DNA of 64,000 bases from Eledone cirrhosa (GCA_964016885.1 OZ024740.1:8080450-8144449); one strand, 5' to 3'. Counted from the first letter of the stretch, positions 1 to 15,400 are shown. The notes: generated from the sequence alone by a model not told the origin. Translations and numbers: made by a program.

Positions 1-3000
1 TATATCAGTTTCGATTGGTATGTCAATTTCGATTGGTATGTCAGTTTCGATTGGTATATCAATTTCAATTAGTATATCAGTTTCTATTGGTATATCAGTT
101 TCGATTGGTATGTCAGTTTCGATTAGTATATCAGTTTCTATAGGTATGTCAGTTTCGATTGTTATGTTAGTTTCTATTGGTATATCAGTTTCAATTGGTA
201 TGTCAGTTTCGATTGGTATGTCAGTTTCTATTGGTATGTCAGTTTCGATTGGTATATCAGTTTCGATTAGATTATCAGTTTCTATTGGTATATGAGTTCC
301 TACTATTGATATATCAGTTTCGATTGGTATATCAGTTTTGATTGGTATATCAGTTTTGAATGGTATGTCAGTCTTGATTGGTATGTCAATTTCGATTGGT
401 ATATCAGTTTAGATTAGTATGTCAGTTTCTATTGGTATATCAGTTTCGACTGGTATGTTAGTTTCGATTGGTATGTCAGTTTCTATTGGTATATAAGTTT
501 CTATTGGTATGTCAGTTTTGATTAGTATATCAGCTTCGATTGGTATGTCAGTTTCGATTGGTATGTCAGTTTCGATTGGTATGTCAGTTTCTATTGGTAT
601 ATCAGTTTCGATTGGTATATCAGTTTCGATTTGTATATCAGATCCTATTGCTATATCAGTTTCTATTGGTATGTAAGTTTGGATTGGTATATCAGTTTCG
701 ATTTGTATATCAGATCCTATTGCTATATCAGTTTCTATTGGTATGTCAGTTTCTATTAGTATATCAGCTTCGATTGGTATATCAGTTTCGATTAGTATGT
801 CAGTATCTATTGGTATGTCAGTTTCGCTTGGTATGTCATTTTCGATTGGTATATCAGTTTCTATTGGTATGACAGTTTTGATTGGTATATCAGTTTCGAT
901 TGGTATATCAGTTTAGATTGGTATGTCAGTTGTGTTTGGTATGTCAGTTTCGATTGGTATATCAGTTTCGATTGGTATGTTAGTTTCTATTGTTATATCA
1001 GTTTTTATTGGTATGTCAGTTTCAATAGGTATGTCAGTTTTTATTGGTATATCATTTTTAATTGGTATGTCAGTTTGTATTGGTATGTCAGTTTCGATTA
1101 TTATATCAGTTACTATTGGTATATCAGTTTCGATTGGTATGTCAGTTTCGATTGGTATATCAGTTTCGATTAGTATGTTAGTTTCTATTGGTATATCAGT
1201 TTCGATTGGTATATCAGTTTCGACTGGTATGTCAGTTTCGATTAGTATATCAGTTTCGATTGGTATATCAGTTTCGATTAGTATGTTAGTTTCTATTGGT
1301 ATGTTAGTTTCGATTAGTATATCAGTTCCTATTGGTATGTCAGTTTCTATTCATATATCAGTTTCGATTGGTATATCAGTTTCGACTGGTATATCAGTTT
1401 CGATCGGTATGTCAGTTTATGTTGGTATGTCAGTTTAGATCGGTATGTCAGTTGCGATTGGTATGTCAGTTTCGATTGGTATGTCAGTTTCGATTGGTAT
1501 GTCAGTTTCAATTGGTGTGTCAATTTCAATAGGTATGTAAGTTGCTATTTGTATATCAGTTTCGATTGGTATGTCAGTTTCGATTAGCATATCAGTTTCT
1601 ATTGGTATGTCAGTTTCAATTGGTATGTCAGTTTCTATTGGTATGTCAGTTTCGATTATTATATCAGTTAATATTGGTATGTCAGTTTCGATTGGTATGT
1701 CATTTTCGATTGGTATCTGAGTTTCTATTGGTATGACAGTTTCGATTGGTATATCAGTTTGGATTGGTATCTCAGTTTGGATTGGTATGTCAGTTTCGAT
1801 TAGTATGTTAGTTTCTATTAGAATATCAGTTTCGATTGGTATGTCAGTTTCGATTGGTATATCAGTTTCGACTGGTATATCAGTTTCGATTAGTATAATC
1901 AGTTTCTATTGGTATGTCAGTTTCTATTGGTATATCAGTTTCGATTGGTATATCAGTTTCGATTAGTATGTCAGTTTCTATTGGTATGTTAGTTTCGATG
2001 AGTATATAAGTTTCTATTGGTATGTCAGTTTTGATCGGTATGTCATTTTCTATTGATATATCAGTTTTGATTGGTATATGAGTTTCGATTGGTATGACAA
2101 TTTCTATTGGTATGTCAGTTTCTATTGGTATATCAGTTTCGATTGGTATATCAGTTTCGATTAGTATGTCAGTTTCTATTAGTATGTTAGTTTCGATTAG
2201 TATATCAGTTTCTATTTGTATGTCAGTTTCGATTGGTATGTCAGTTTCTATTCATATATCAGTTTCGATTGGTATATCAGTTTCTATTGTTATATCAGTT
2301 TCGACTGGTATATCAGTTTCGATTAGTATAATCAGTTTCTATTGGTATGTCAGTTTCTATTGGTATATCATTTTCGATTAGTATGTCAGTTTCTATTGGT
2401 ATGTTAGTTTTGATTAGTATATCAGTTTCTATTGGTATGTTAGTTTTGATTGGTATATCAGTTTCTATTGGTATATCAGTTTCGATTGGTATGTCAGTTT
2501 CGATTGGTATATCAGTTTCGATTGGTATGTCAGTGTTTATTGGTATGTTAGTTTCGATTAGTATATCACTTTCTATTGGTATGTCAGTTTCGATTGATAT
2601 ATCAGTTTCGATTGGTATATCAGTTTTGATTGGTATATCAGTTTCGATTGGTATGTCAGTTTCTATTGGTATATCAGTTTCTATTGGTATGTCAGTTTTG
2701 ATTGGTATATCAGTTTTGAATGGTATGTCAGTTTCGATAGGTATGTCAGTTTCGATTGGTATGTCAGTTTTGATTGGTATATCAGTTCCGATTGGTATGT
2801 CAGTTTCGATTGGTACGTCAATTTCGATAGGTATATTAGTTTCTATTGGTATGTTAGTCTCAATTAGTATATCAGTTTCTATTGGTATGTCATTTTCGAT
2901 TGGTATGTTAGTCCTCGAATTGTATGTCATTTTCTATTGGTATTTCAGTTTTGATTAGTATATCAGTTTCGATTGGTATATCAGTTTAGATTGGTATGTC

Positions 3001-3026
3001 AGTTTCTATTGGTATATCAGTTTCTA

Positions 3027-4232
3027 CTGGTATGTCAGTTTTGATTGGTATATCAGTTTCGATTGGTATGTCAGTTTCGATTGGTATGTCAGTTTTGATT
3101 ATTATATCAGTTACCATTGGTATGTCAGTTTCGATTGGTATGTCATTTTCGATTAGTATATCACTTTCTATTGGTATGTCAGTTTCTATTGATATATCAG
3201 TTTCGATTGGTATATCAGCTTTGATTGGTATATCAGTTTCGATTGGTATGTCAGTTTCGACTGGTATGTCAGTTTCGATTAGTATATCACTTTCTATTGC
3301 TATATCAGTTTCGATTGGTATATCAGTTTCGATTAGTATGTCAGTTTCTATTGGTATGTTAGTTTCGATTAGTATATCAGTTTCTATTGGTATGTCAGTT
3401 TCGATTGGTATGTCAGTCTCTATTGATATATCAGTTTCGATTGGAATATCAGTTTCGATTGGTATATTAGTTTCGATTGTTATGTCAGTTTCTATTGGTA
3501 TATCAGTTTCTATTGGTATGTCAGTTTTGATTGGTATATCAGTTTCGATTAGTATGTCAGTTTCGATTGGTATATCAATTTGGATTGGTATGTGAGTTTG
3601 GATTTGTATGTCAGTTTCGATTGTTATATCAGTTTAGATTGTTATGTCAGTTGCGATTGGTATGTCAGTTTTGATTGGTATATTAGTTTCGATTGGTATG
3701 TCAGTTTCTATTGGTATGTCAGTTTCGATTATTATATCACTTACTATTGGTATGTCTGTTTCGATTGGTATGTCATTTTCGATTGGTATATCAGTTTCTA
3801 TTGGTATGACAGTTTCGATTGGTATATCAGTTTCGATTGGTATGTCAGTTTGGATTGGTATATGAGTTTCAACTGGTATGTCAGTTTCGATTAATATATC
3901 ACTTTCTATTGGTATGTCAGTTTCTATTGATATATCAGTTTCCATTGGTATATCAGCTTTGATTGGTATATCAGTTTCTGTTGGTACGTTAGTTTCGATT
4001 AGTATATCACTTTCTATTGGTATGTCAGTCTTGATAGGTATGTCAGTCTCTATAGATATATCAGTTTCGATTGGTATATCAGTTTTGATTGGTATATCAG
4101 TTTCGATTGGTATGTCAGTTTCGATTGGTACATCAGTTTCGATTGGTATGTCAGTTTCGATTGGTATGTCAATTTCGATAGGTATATTAGTTTCTATTGA
4201 TATGTCAGTTTCAATTAGTATATCAGTTTCTA
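3027..4232 (+). repeat. Higher-order satellite block, 1,206 bp, copy a
   Basis: This block of 67 monomers is followed directly by a near-identical copy at 4233-5438, offset exactly 1,206 bp. I saw only a handful of substitutions, for example ATTGTTATG at 3478 against ATTGGTATG at 4684, and TATGTCTGTT at 3762 against TATGTCAGTT. Shared rare variants such as TTGATTATTATATCAGTTACCATT-type units and the TGAGTTTGGATTTG unit near 3595 show common descent. The left boundary is taken where the alignment first holds and is good to about one monomer. Confidence 0.9.
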
Positions 4233-5438
4233 TTGGTATGTCAGTTTTGATTGGTATATCAGTTTCGATTGGTATGTCAGTTTCGATTGGTATGTCAGTT
4301 TTGATTATTATATCAGTTACCATTGGTATGTCAGTTTCGATTGGTATGTCATTTTCGATTAGTATATCACTTTCTATTGGTATGTCAGTTTCTATTGATA
4401 TATCAGTTTCGATTGGTATATCAGCTTTGATTGGTATATCAGTTTCGATTGGTATGTCAGTTTCGACTGGTATGTCAGTTTCGATTAGTATATCACTTTC
4501 TATTGCTATATCAGTTTCGATTGGTATATCAGTTTCGATTAGTATGTCAGTTTCTATTGGTATGTTAGTTTCGATTAGTATATCAGTTTCTATTGGTATG
4601 TCAGTTTCGATTGGTATGTCAGTCTCTATTGATATATCAGTTTCGATTGGAATATCAGTTTCGATTGGTATATTAGTTTCGATTGGTATGTCAGTTTCTA
4701 TTGGTATATCAGTTTCTATTGGTATGTCAGTTTTGATTGGTATATCAGTTTCGATTAGTATGTCAGTTTCGATTGGTATATCAATTTGGATTGGTATGTG
4801 AGTTTGGATTTGTATGTCAGTTTCGATTGTTATATCAGTTTAGATTGTTATGTCAGTTGCGATTGGTATGTCAGTTTTGATTGGTATATTAGTTTCGATT
4901 GGTATGTCAGTTTCTATTGGTATGTCAGTTTCGATTATTATATCACTTACTATTGGTATGTCAGTTTCGATTGGTATGTCATTTTCGATTGGTATATCAG
5001 TTTCTATTGGTATGACAGTTTCGATTGGTATATCAGTTTCGATTGGTATGTCAGTTTGGATTGGTATATGAGTTTCAACTGGTATGTCAGTTTCGATTAA
5101 TATATCACTTTCTATTGGTATGTCAGTTTCTATTGATATATCAGTTTCCATTGGTATATCAGCTTTGATTGGTATATCAGTTTCTGTTGGTACGTTAGTT
5201 TCGATTAGTATATCACTTTCTATTGGTATGTCAGTCTTGATAGGTATGTCAGTTTCTATAGATATATCAGTTTCGATTGGTATATCAGTTTTGATTGGTA
5301 TATCAGTTTCGATTGGTATGTCAGTTTCGATTGGTACATCAGTTTCGATTGGTATGTCAGTTTCGATTGGTATGTCAATTTCGATAGGTATATTAGTTTC
5401 TATTGATATGTCAGTTTCAATTAGTATATCAGTTTCTA
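4233..5438 (+). repeat. Higher-order satellite block, 1,206 bp, copy b
   Basis: This is the second tandem copy of the 3027-4232 block, in register at +1,206 bp. The match runs about 30 bp past 5438 before diverging. Its TTAGTCCTCGAATCG marker lies just beyond, at 5504. The small number of differences implies a recent unequal exchange. Confidence 0.9.
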
Positions 5439-6701
5439 TTGGTATGTCAGTTTTGATTGGTATATCAGTTTCTATTGGTATGTCAGTTTCGATTGGTATG
5501 TTAGTCCTCGAATCGTATGTCAGTTTCTAATGGTATATCAGTTTCGATTGGTATGTCAGTTTCGATTGGTATATCAGTTTCAATTGGTGTGTCAATTTCA
5601 ATAGGTATGTAAGTTGCTATTTGTATATCAGTTTCTATTGGTATGTCAATTTCGATTGGTATATCTGTTTTGATTAGTATGTCAGTTTCTATTGGTATGT
5701 TAGTTTCGATTAGTATATCACTTTCTATTGGTATGTCAGTTTCGATTGGTATGTCTCTTTCTATTGATATATCAGTTTCTATTGGTATATCAGTCTTGAT
5801 TGATATATCAGTTTCAATTGGTGTGTCAATTTCAATAGGTATGTAAGTTGCTATTTGTATATCAGTTTCTATTGGTATGTCAATTTCGATTGGTATATCT
5901 GTTTTGATTAGTATGTCAGTTTCTATTAGTATGTTAGTTTCGATTAGTATATCAGTTTCTATTTGTATGTCAGTTTCGATTGGTATGTCAGTTTCTATTC
6001 ATATATCAGTTTCGATTGGTATATCAGTTTCTATTGTTATATCAGTTTCGACTGGTATATCAGTTTCGATTAGTATAATCAGTTTCTATTGGTATGTCAG
6101 TTTCTATTGGTATATCATTTTCGATTGGTATATAAGTTTCGATTAGTATGTCAGTTTCTATTGGTATGTTAGTTTTGATTAGTATATCAGTTTCTATTGG
6201 TATGTTAGTTTTGATTGGTATATCAGTTTCTATTGGTATATCAGTTTCGATTGGTATGTCAGTTTCGATTGGTATATCAGTTTCGATTGGTATGTCAGTG
6301 TTTATTGGTATGTTAGTTTCGATTAGTATATCACTTTCTATTGGTATGTCAGTTTCGATTGATATATCAGTTTCGATTGGTATATCAGTTTTGATTGGTA
6401 TATCAGTTTCGATTGGTATGTCAGTTTCTATTGGTATATCAGTTTCTATTGGTATGTCAGTTTTGATTGGTATATCAGTTTTGAATGGTATGTCAGTTTC
6501 GATAGGTATGTCAGTTTCGATTGGTATGTCAGTTTTGATTGGTATATCAGTTCCGATTGGTATGTCAGTTTCGATTGGTATGTTAGTCCTCGAATTGTAT
6601 GTCAGTTTCTATTGGTATTTCAGTTTTGATTAGTATATCAGTTTCGATTGGTATATCAGTTTCGATTGGTATGTCAGTTTCTATTGGTATATCAGTTTCT
6701 A

Positions 6702-7832
6702 CTGGTATGTCAGTTTTGATTGGTATATCAGTTTCGATTGGTATGTCAGTTTCGATTGGTATGTCAGTTTTGATTATTATATCAGTTACCATTGGTATGT
6801 CAGTTTCGATTGGTATGTCATTTTCGATTAGTATATCACTTTCTATTGGTATGTCAGTTTCTATTGATATATCAGTTTCGATTGGTATATCAGCTTTGAT
6901 TGGTATATCAGTTTCGATTGGTATGTCAGTTTCGACTGGTATGTCAGTTTCGATTAGTATATCACTTTCTATTGCTATATCAGTTTCGATTGGTATATCA
7001 GTTTCGATTAGTATGTCAGTTTCTATTGGTATGTTAGTTTCGATTAGTATATCAGTTTCTATTGGTATGTCAGTTTCGATTGGTATGTCAGTCTCTATTG
7101 ATATATCAGTTTCGATTGGAATATCAGTTTCGATTGGTATATTAGTTTCGATTGGTATGTCAGTTTCTATTGGTATATCAGTTTCTATTGGTATGTCAGT
7201 TTTGATTGGTATATCAGTTTCGATTAGTATGTCAGTTTCGATTGGTATATCAATTTGGATTGGTATGTGAGTTTGGATTTGTATGTCAGTTTCGATTGTT
7301 ATATCAGTTTAGATTGTTATGTCAGTTGCGATTGGTATGTCAGTTTTGATTGGTATATTAGTTTCGATTGGTATGTCAGTTTCTATTGGTATGTCAGTTT
7401 CGATTATTATATCACTTACTATTGGTATGTCAGTTTCGATTGGTATTTCATTTTCGATTGGTATATCAGTTTCTATTGGTATGACAGTTTCGATTGGTAT
7501 ATCAGTTTCGATTGGTATGTCAGTTTGGATTGGTATATGAGTTTCAACTGGTATGTCAGTTTCGATTAATATATCACTTTCTATTGGTATGTCAGTTTCT
7601 ATTGATATATCAGTTTCCATTGGTATATCAGCTTTGATTGGTATATCAGTTTCTGTTGGTACGTTAGTTTCGATTAGTATATCACTTTCTATTGGTATGT
7701 CAGTCTTGATAGGTATGTCAGTTTCTATAGATATATCAGTTTCGATTGGTATATCAGTTTTGATTGGTATATCAGTTTCGATTGGTATGTCAGTTTCGAT
7801 TGGTACATCAGTTTCGATTGGTATGTCAGTCT
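6702..7832 (+). repeat. Higher-order satellite block related to 3027-4232, copy c
   Basis: The sequence follows block b at an offset of 2,469 bp from before the TTACCATT unit to about 7832, where it changes from the CAATTTCGATAGG path of block b. The preceding unit with TATTTCAGTTTTG (6616) matches the one at 2940, so the ancestral block extends further left than the tandem pair. The offset is not a multiple of 18 because +1 indel variants lie between the copies. Confidence 0.8.
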
Positions 7833-10800
7833 CGATTGGTATATCAGTTTCGATTGGTATATCACTTTCTATTGGTATATCAGTTTCGATTGGTATGTCA
7901 GTTTCGATTGTTATGTCAGTTGCGATTAGTATATCAGTTTCTATTGGTATGTCAGTTTCGATTGGTATGTTAGTCCTCGAATCGTATGTCAGTTTCTAAT
8001 GGTATATCAGTTTCGATTGGTATGTCAGTTTCGATTGGTATATCAGTTTCAATTGGTGTGTCAATTTCAATAGGTATGTAAGTTGCTATTTGTATATCAG
8101 TTTCGATTGGTATGTCAGTTTCGATTAGTATATCAGTTTCTATTGGTATGTCAGTTTCTATTGGTATATCAGCTTTGATTGGTATATCAGTTTCGATTAG
8201 TATGTCAGTTTCTATTGTTATGTCAGTTTTGATTAGTATATCAGTTTCTATTGGTATATCAGTTTCAATTGGTATGTCAGTTTCTATTGGTATGTCAGTT
8301 TCGATTATTATATCAGTTAATATTGGTATGTCAGTTTCGATTGGTATGTCATTTTCGATTGGTATCTGAGTTTCTATTGGTATGACAGTTTCGATTGGTA
8401 TATCAGTTTGGATTGGTATCTCAGTTTGGATTGGTATGTCAGTTTCGATTGGTATGTCAGTTTCAATTGGTATGTCAATTTCGATTGGTATATCAGTTTC
8501 GATTAGTATGTTAGTTTCTATTGGAATATCACTTTCGATTGGTATGTCAGTTTCGATTGGTATATCAGTTTCGACTGGTATATCAGTTTCGATTAGTATA
8601 ATCAGTTTCTATTGGTATGTCAGTTTCTATTGGTATATCAGTTTCGATTGGTATATCAGTTTCGATTAGTATGTCAGTTTCTATTGGTATGTTAGTTTCG
8701 ATGAGTATATAAGTTTCTATTGGTATGTCAGTTTTGATCGGTATGTCATTTTCTATTGATATATCAGTTTTGATTGGTATATGAGTTTCGATTGGTATGT
8801 CAATTTCTATTGGTATGTCAGTTTCTATTGGTATATCAGTTTCGATTGGTATATCAGTTTCGATTAGTATGTCAGTTTCTATTAGTATGTTAGTTTCGAT
8901 TAGTATATCAGTTTCTATTTGTATGTCAGTTTCGATTGGTATGTCAGTTTCTATTCATCTATCAGTTTCGATTGGTATATCAGTTTCTATTGTTATATCA
9001 GTTTCGATTGGTATGTCAGTTTCGATTGGTATATCAGTTTCGACTGGTATATCAGTTTCGATTAGTATAATCAGTTTCTATTGGTATGTCAGTTTCTATT
9101 GGTATATCAGTTTCGATTGGTATATCAGTTTCGATTAGTATGTCAGTTTCTATTGGTATGTTACTTTCGATGAGTATATAAGTTTCTATTGGTATGTCAG
9201 TTTTGATCGGTATGTCATTTTCTATTGATATATCAGTTTTGATTGGTATATCAGTTTCGAATAGTATGTCAGTTTCTATTAGTATGTTAGTTTCGATTAA
9301 TATATCAGTTTCTATTGGTATGTTAGTTTTGATTAGTATATCAGTTTCTATTGGTATGTTAGTTTTGATTGGTATATCAGTTTCGATTGGTATGTGAGTT
9401 TCGATTGGTATGTCAGTTTCGATTGGTATATCAGTTCCGATTGGTATGTCAGTTTTGATTGGTATATCAGTTTCTATTGGTATATCAGTTTCGATTGGTA
9501 TATCAGTTTCGATTGTTATATCAGTTTCTATTGGTATATCAGTTTCGACTGGTATGTCAGTTTCAATTAATATATCAATTTCTATTGGTATGTCAGTTTC
9601 TATTGGTATATCAGTTTCGATTAGTATGTCAGTTTCTATTAGTATGTTAGTTTCGATTAATATATCAGTTTCTATTAGTATGTCAGTTTCGATTAGTATG
9701 TCAGTTTCTATTCATATATCAGTTTCGATTGGTATATCAGTTTCGATTGGTATGTCAGTTTCTATTGGTATATCAGTTTCTATTGGTATGTCAGTTTTGA
9801 TTGGTATATCAGTTTCAATTGGTATGTCAGTTTCGATTGGTATGTCAGTTTCAATTCGTATATCAGTTCCGATTGGTATGTCAGTTTCGATTGGTATGTC
9901 AGTTTCGATTGGTATATCAGTTTCGATTGGTATGTCAGTGTTTATTGGTATATCAGTTTTGAATGGTATATCAGTTTTGATTGGTATATCAGTTTCGATT
10001 GGTATGTCAGTTTCTATTGGTATATCAGTTTCTATTGGTATGTCAGTTTTGATTGGTATATCAGTTTCAATTGGTATGTCAGTTTCGATTGGTATGTCAG
10101 TTTCAATTCGTATATCAGTTCCGATTGGTATGTCAGTTTCGATTGGTATGTCAGTTTCGATTAGTATATCACTTTCTATTGGTATGTCAGTTTCGATTGA
10201 TATATCAGTTTCGATTGGTATATCAGTTTTGATTGGTATATCAGTTTCGATTGGTATGTCAGTTTCTATTGGTATATCAGTTTCTATTGGTATGTCAGTT
10301 TTGATTGGTATATCAGTTTTGAATGGTATGTCAGTTTCGATTGGTATGTCAGTTTTGATTGGTATATCAGTTCCGATTGGTATGTCAGTTTCGATTGGTA
10401 CGTCAATTTCGATAGGTATATTAGTTTCTATTGGTATGTTAGTTTCAATTAATATATCAGTTTCTATTGGTATGTCAGTTTCAATTAGTATATCAGTTTC
10501 TATTGGTATGTCATTTTCGATTAGTATGTCAGTTTCTATTCATATATCAGTTTCGATTGGTATATCAGTTTCGATTGGTATGTCAGTTTCTATTGGTATA
10601 TCAGTTTCTATTGGTATGTCAGTTTTGATTGGTATATCAGTTTCAATTGGTATGTCAGTTTCGATTGGTATGTCAGTTTCAATTCGTATATCAGTTCCGA
10701 TTGGTATGTCAGTTTCGATTGGTATGTCAGTTTCGATTAGTATATCACTTTCTATTGGTATGTCAGTTTCGATTGATATATCAGTTTCGATTGGTATATC

Positions 10801-11229
10801 AGTTTTGATTGGTATATCAGTTTCGATTGGTATGTCAGTTTCTATTGGTATATCAGTTTCTATTGGTATGTCAGTTTTGATTGGTATATCAGTTTTGAAT
10901 GGTATGTCAGTTCCGATTGGTATGTCAGTTTTGATTGGTATATCAGTTCCGATTGGTATGTCAGTTTCGATTGGTACGTCAATTTCGATAGGTATATTAG
11001 TTTCTATTGGTATGTTAGTTTCAATTAATATATCAGTTTCTATTGGTATGTCACTTTCAATTAGTATATCAGTTTCTATTGGTATGTCATTTTCGATTGG
11101 TATGTTAGTCCTCGAATTGTATGTCAGTTTATATTGGTATTTCAGTTTTGATTAGTATATCAGTTTCGATTGGTATATCAGTTTCGATTGGTATGTCAGT
11201 TTCTATTGGTATATCAGTTTCTACTGGTA

Positions 11230-12430
11230 TGTCAGTTTTGATTGGTATATCAGTTTCGATTGGTATGTCAGTTTCGATTGGTATGTCAGTTTCGATTATT
11301 ATATCAGTTACCATTGGTATGTCAGTTTCGATTGGTATGTCATTTTCGATTGGTATATCAGTTTCTATTGGTATGACAGTTTCGATTGGTATATCAGTTT
11401 CGATTGGTATGTCAGTTTGGATTGGTATATCAGTTTCAACTGGTATGTCAGTTTCGATTAGTATATCACTTTCTATTGGTATGTCAGTTTCTATTGATAT
11501 ATCAGTTTCGATTGGTATATCAGCTTTGATTGGTATATCAGTTTCGATTGGTATGTCAGTTTCGACTGGTATGTCAGTTTCGATTAGTATATCACTTTCT
11601 ATTGCTATATCAGTTTCGATTGGTATATCAGTTTCGATTAGTATGTCAGTTTCTATTGGTATGTTAGTTTCGATTAGTATATCAGTTTCTATTGGTATGT
11701 CAGTTTCGATTGGTATGTCAGTCTCTATTGATATATCAGTTTCGATTGGAATATCAGTTTCGATTGGTATATTAGTTTCGATTGGTATGTCAGTTTCTAT
11801 TGGTATATCAGTTTCTATTGGTATGTCAGTTTTGATTGGTATATCAGTTTCGATTAGTATGTCAGTTTCGATTGGTATATCAATTTGGATTGGTATGTGA
11901 GTTTGGATTTGTATGTCAGTTTCGATTGTTATATCAGTTTAGATTGTTATGTCAGTTGCGATTGGTATGTCAGTTTTGATTGGTATATTAGTTTCGATTG
12001 GTATGTCAGTTTCTATTGGTATGTCAGTTTCGATTATTATATCACTTACTATTGGTATGTCAGTTTTGATTGGTATGTCATTTTCGATTGGTATATCAGT
12101 TTCTATTGGTATGACAGTTTCGATTGGTATATCAGTTTCGATTGGTATGTCAGTTTGGATTGGTATATGAGTTTCGATTAATATATCACTATCTATTGGT
12201 ATGTCAGTCTCTATTGATATATCAGTTTCCATTGGTATATCAGCTTTGATTGGTATATCAGTTTCTGTTGGTACGTTAGTTTCGATTAATATATCACTTT
12301 CTATTGGTATGTCAGTCTTGATAGGTATGTCAGTTTCTATAGATATATCAGTTTCGATTGGTATGTCAGTTTCGATTGGTACATCAGTTTCGATTGGTAT
12401 GTCAGTTTCGATTGGTATGTCAATTTCGAT
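11230..12430 (+). repeat. Higher-order satellite block related to 3027-4232, copy d
   Basis: The same succession of variant monomers recurs, including the TGAGTTTGGATTTGTATG unit near 11897 (3595, 4801 and 7270 in the other copies) and the GATTGTTATGTCAGTTGCG unit. Several monomers are gained or lost relative to copies a-c. The boundaries are approximate. Confidence 0.7.
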
Positions 12431-15400
12431 AGGTATATTAGTTTCTATTGATATGTCAGTTTCAATTAGTATATCAGTTTCTATTGGTATGTCAGTTTTG
12501 ATTGGTATATCAGTTTCGATTGGTATGTCAATTTCGATTGGTATGTCAATTTCGATTGGTATATCTGTTTTGATTAGTATGTCAGTTTCTATTGGTATGT
12601 TAGTTTCGATTAGTATATCACTTTCTATTGGGATGTCAGTTTCGATTGGTATGTCTCTTTCTATTGATATATCAGTTTCTATTGGTATATCAGTCTTGAT
12701 TGATATATCAGTTTCGATTGGTATGTCAGTTTCTATTGGTATATCAGTTTTGATTGGAATGTCAGTCTCGATTGGTATATCAGTTTCGATTGGTATATCA
12801 CTTTCTATTGGTATATCAGTTTCGATTGGTATGTCAGTTTCGATTGTTATGTCAGTTGCGATTAGTATATCAGTTTCTATTGGTATGTCAGTTTCGATTG
12901 GTATGTTAGTCCTCGAATTGTATGTCAGTTTCTAATGGTATATCAGTTTCGATTGGTATGTCAGTTTCGATTGGTATATCAGTTTCAATTGGTGTGTCAA
13001 TTTCAATAGGTATGTAAGTTGATATTTGTATATCAGTTTCGATTGGTATGTCAGTTTCGATTAGTATATCAGTTTCTATTGGTATGTCAGTTTCTATTGG
13101 TATATCAGCGTTGATTGGTATATCAGTTTCGATTAGTATGTCAGTTTCTATTGTTATGTCAGTTTTGATTAGTATATCAGTTTCTATTGGTATATCAGTT
13201 TCAATTGGTATGTCAGTTTCTATTGGTATGTCAGTTTCGATTATTATATCAGTTAATATTGGTATGTCAGTTTCGATTGGTATGTGATTTTCGATTGGTA
13301 TCTGAGTTTCTATTGGTATGACAGTTTCGATTGGTATATCAGTTCGGATTGGTATCTCAGTTTGGATTGGTATGTCAGTTTCGATTGGTATGTCAGTTTC
13401 AATTGGTATGTCAATTTCGATTGGTATATCAGTTTCGATTAGTATGTTAGTTTCTATTGGAATATCCGTTTCGATTGGTATGTCAGTTTCGATTGGTATA
13501 TCAGTTTCGACTGGTATATCAGTTTCGATTAGTATAATCAGTTTCTATTGGTATGTCAGTTTCTATTGGTATATCAGTTTCGATTGGTATATCAGTTTCG
13601 ATTAGTATGTCAGTTTCTATTGGTATGTTAGTTTCGATGAGTATATAAGTTTCTATTGGTATGTCAGTTTTGATCGGTATGTCATTTTCTATTGATATAT
13701 CAGTTTTGATTGGTATATGAGTTTCGATTGGTATGTCAATTTCTATTGGTATGTCAGTTTCCATTGGTATATCAGTTTCGCTTGGTATATCAGTTTCGAT
13801 TAGTATGTCAGTTTCTATTAGTATGTTAGTTTCGATTAGTATATCAGTTTCTATTTGTATGTCAGTTTCGATTGGTATGTCAGTTTCTATTCATATATCA
13901 GTTTCGATTGGTATATCAGTTTCTATTTTTAAGTCAGTTTCGATTGGTATGTCAGTTTCGATTGGTATATCAGTTTCGACTGGTATATCAGTTTCGATTA
14001 GTATAATCAGTTTCTATTGGTATGTCAGTTTCTGTTGGTATATCAGTTTCGATTGGTATATCAGTTTCGATTAGTATGTCAGTTTCTATTGGTATGTTAG
14101 TTTCGATTAGTATATCAGTTTCTATTGGTATGTTAGTTTTGATTGGTATATCAGTTTCGATTGGTATGTGTGTTTCGATTGGTATGTCAGTTTCGATTGG
14201 TATATCAGTTCCGATTGGTATGTCAGTTTTGATTGGTATATCAGTTTCTATTGGTATATCAGTTTCGATTGGTATATCAGTTTCGATTGTTATATCAGTT
14301 TCGATTGGTATATCAGTTTCGACTGGTATGTCAGTTTCAATTAGTATATCAGTTTCTATTGGTATGTCAGTTTCGATTGGTATATCAGTTTCGATTGGTA
14401 TATCAGTTTCGATTGGTATGTCAGTTTCTATTGGTATATCAGTTTCTATTGGTATGTCAGTTTTGATTGGTATATCAGTTTCGATTGGTATGTCAGTTTC
14501 GATTGGTATGTCAGTTTCAATTGGTATATCAGTTCCGATTGGTATGTCAGTTTCGATTGGTATGTCAGTTTCGATTGGTATATCAGTTTCGATTGGTATG
14601 TCAGTGTTTATTGGTATGTTAGTTTCGATTAGTATATCACTTTCTATTGGTATGTCAGTTTCGATTGCTATGTCTATTTCTATTGATATATCAGTTTCGA
14701 TTGGTATATCAGTTTTGATTGGTATATCAGTTTCGATTGGTATGTCAGTTTCTATTGGTATATCAGTTTCTATTGGTATGTCAGTTTTGATTGGTATATC
14801 AGTTTTGAATGGTATGTCAGTTTTGATTGGTATATCAGTTCCGATTGGTATGTCAGTTTCGATTGGTACGTCAATTTCGATAGGTATATTAGTTTCTATT
14901 GGTATGTTAGTTTCAATTAATATATCAGTTTCTATTGGTATGTCAGTTTCAATTAGTATATCAGTTTCTATTGGTATGTCATTTTCGATTGGTATGTTAG
15001 TCCTCGAATTGTATGTCAGTTTCTATTGGTATTTCAGTTTTGATTAGTATATCAGTTTCGATTGGTATATCAGTTTCGATTGGTATGTCAGTTTCTATTG
15101 GTATATCAGTTTCTACTGGTATGTCAGTTTTGATTGGTATATCAGTTTCGATTGGTATGTCAGTTTCGATTGGTATGTCAGTTTCGATTATTATATCAGT
15201 TACCATTGGTATGTCAGTTTCGATTGGTATGTCATTTTCGATTGGTATATCAGTTTCTATTGGTATGACAGTTTCGATTAGTATATCACTTTCTATTGGT
15301 ATGTCAGTTTCTATTGATATATCAGTTTCGATTGGTATATCAGTTTCGATTTGTATGTCAGTTTCGACTGGTATGTCAGTTTCGATTAGTATATCACTTT

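Noticed and set aside
9410..11155. 581-codon plus-strand frame of SVSIGI/M repeats as a protein gene
   Set aside because: It is the direct translation of the 18-bp satellite. Parallel frames and the opposite strand are open too, no non-repetitive domain or gene structure exists, and +1 variants break the frame elsewhere.
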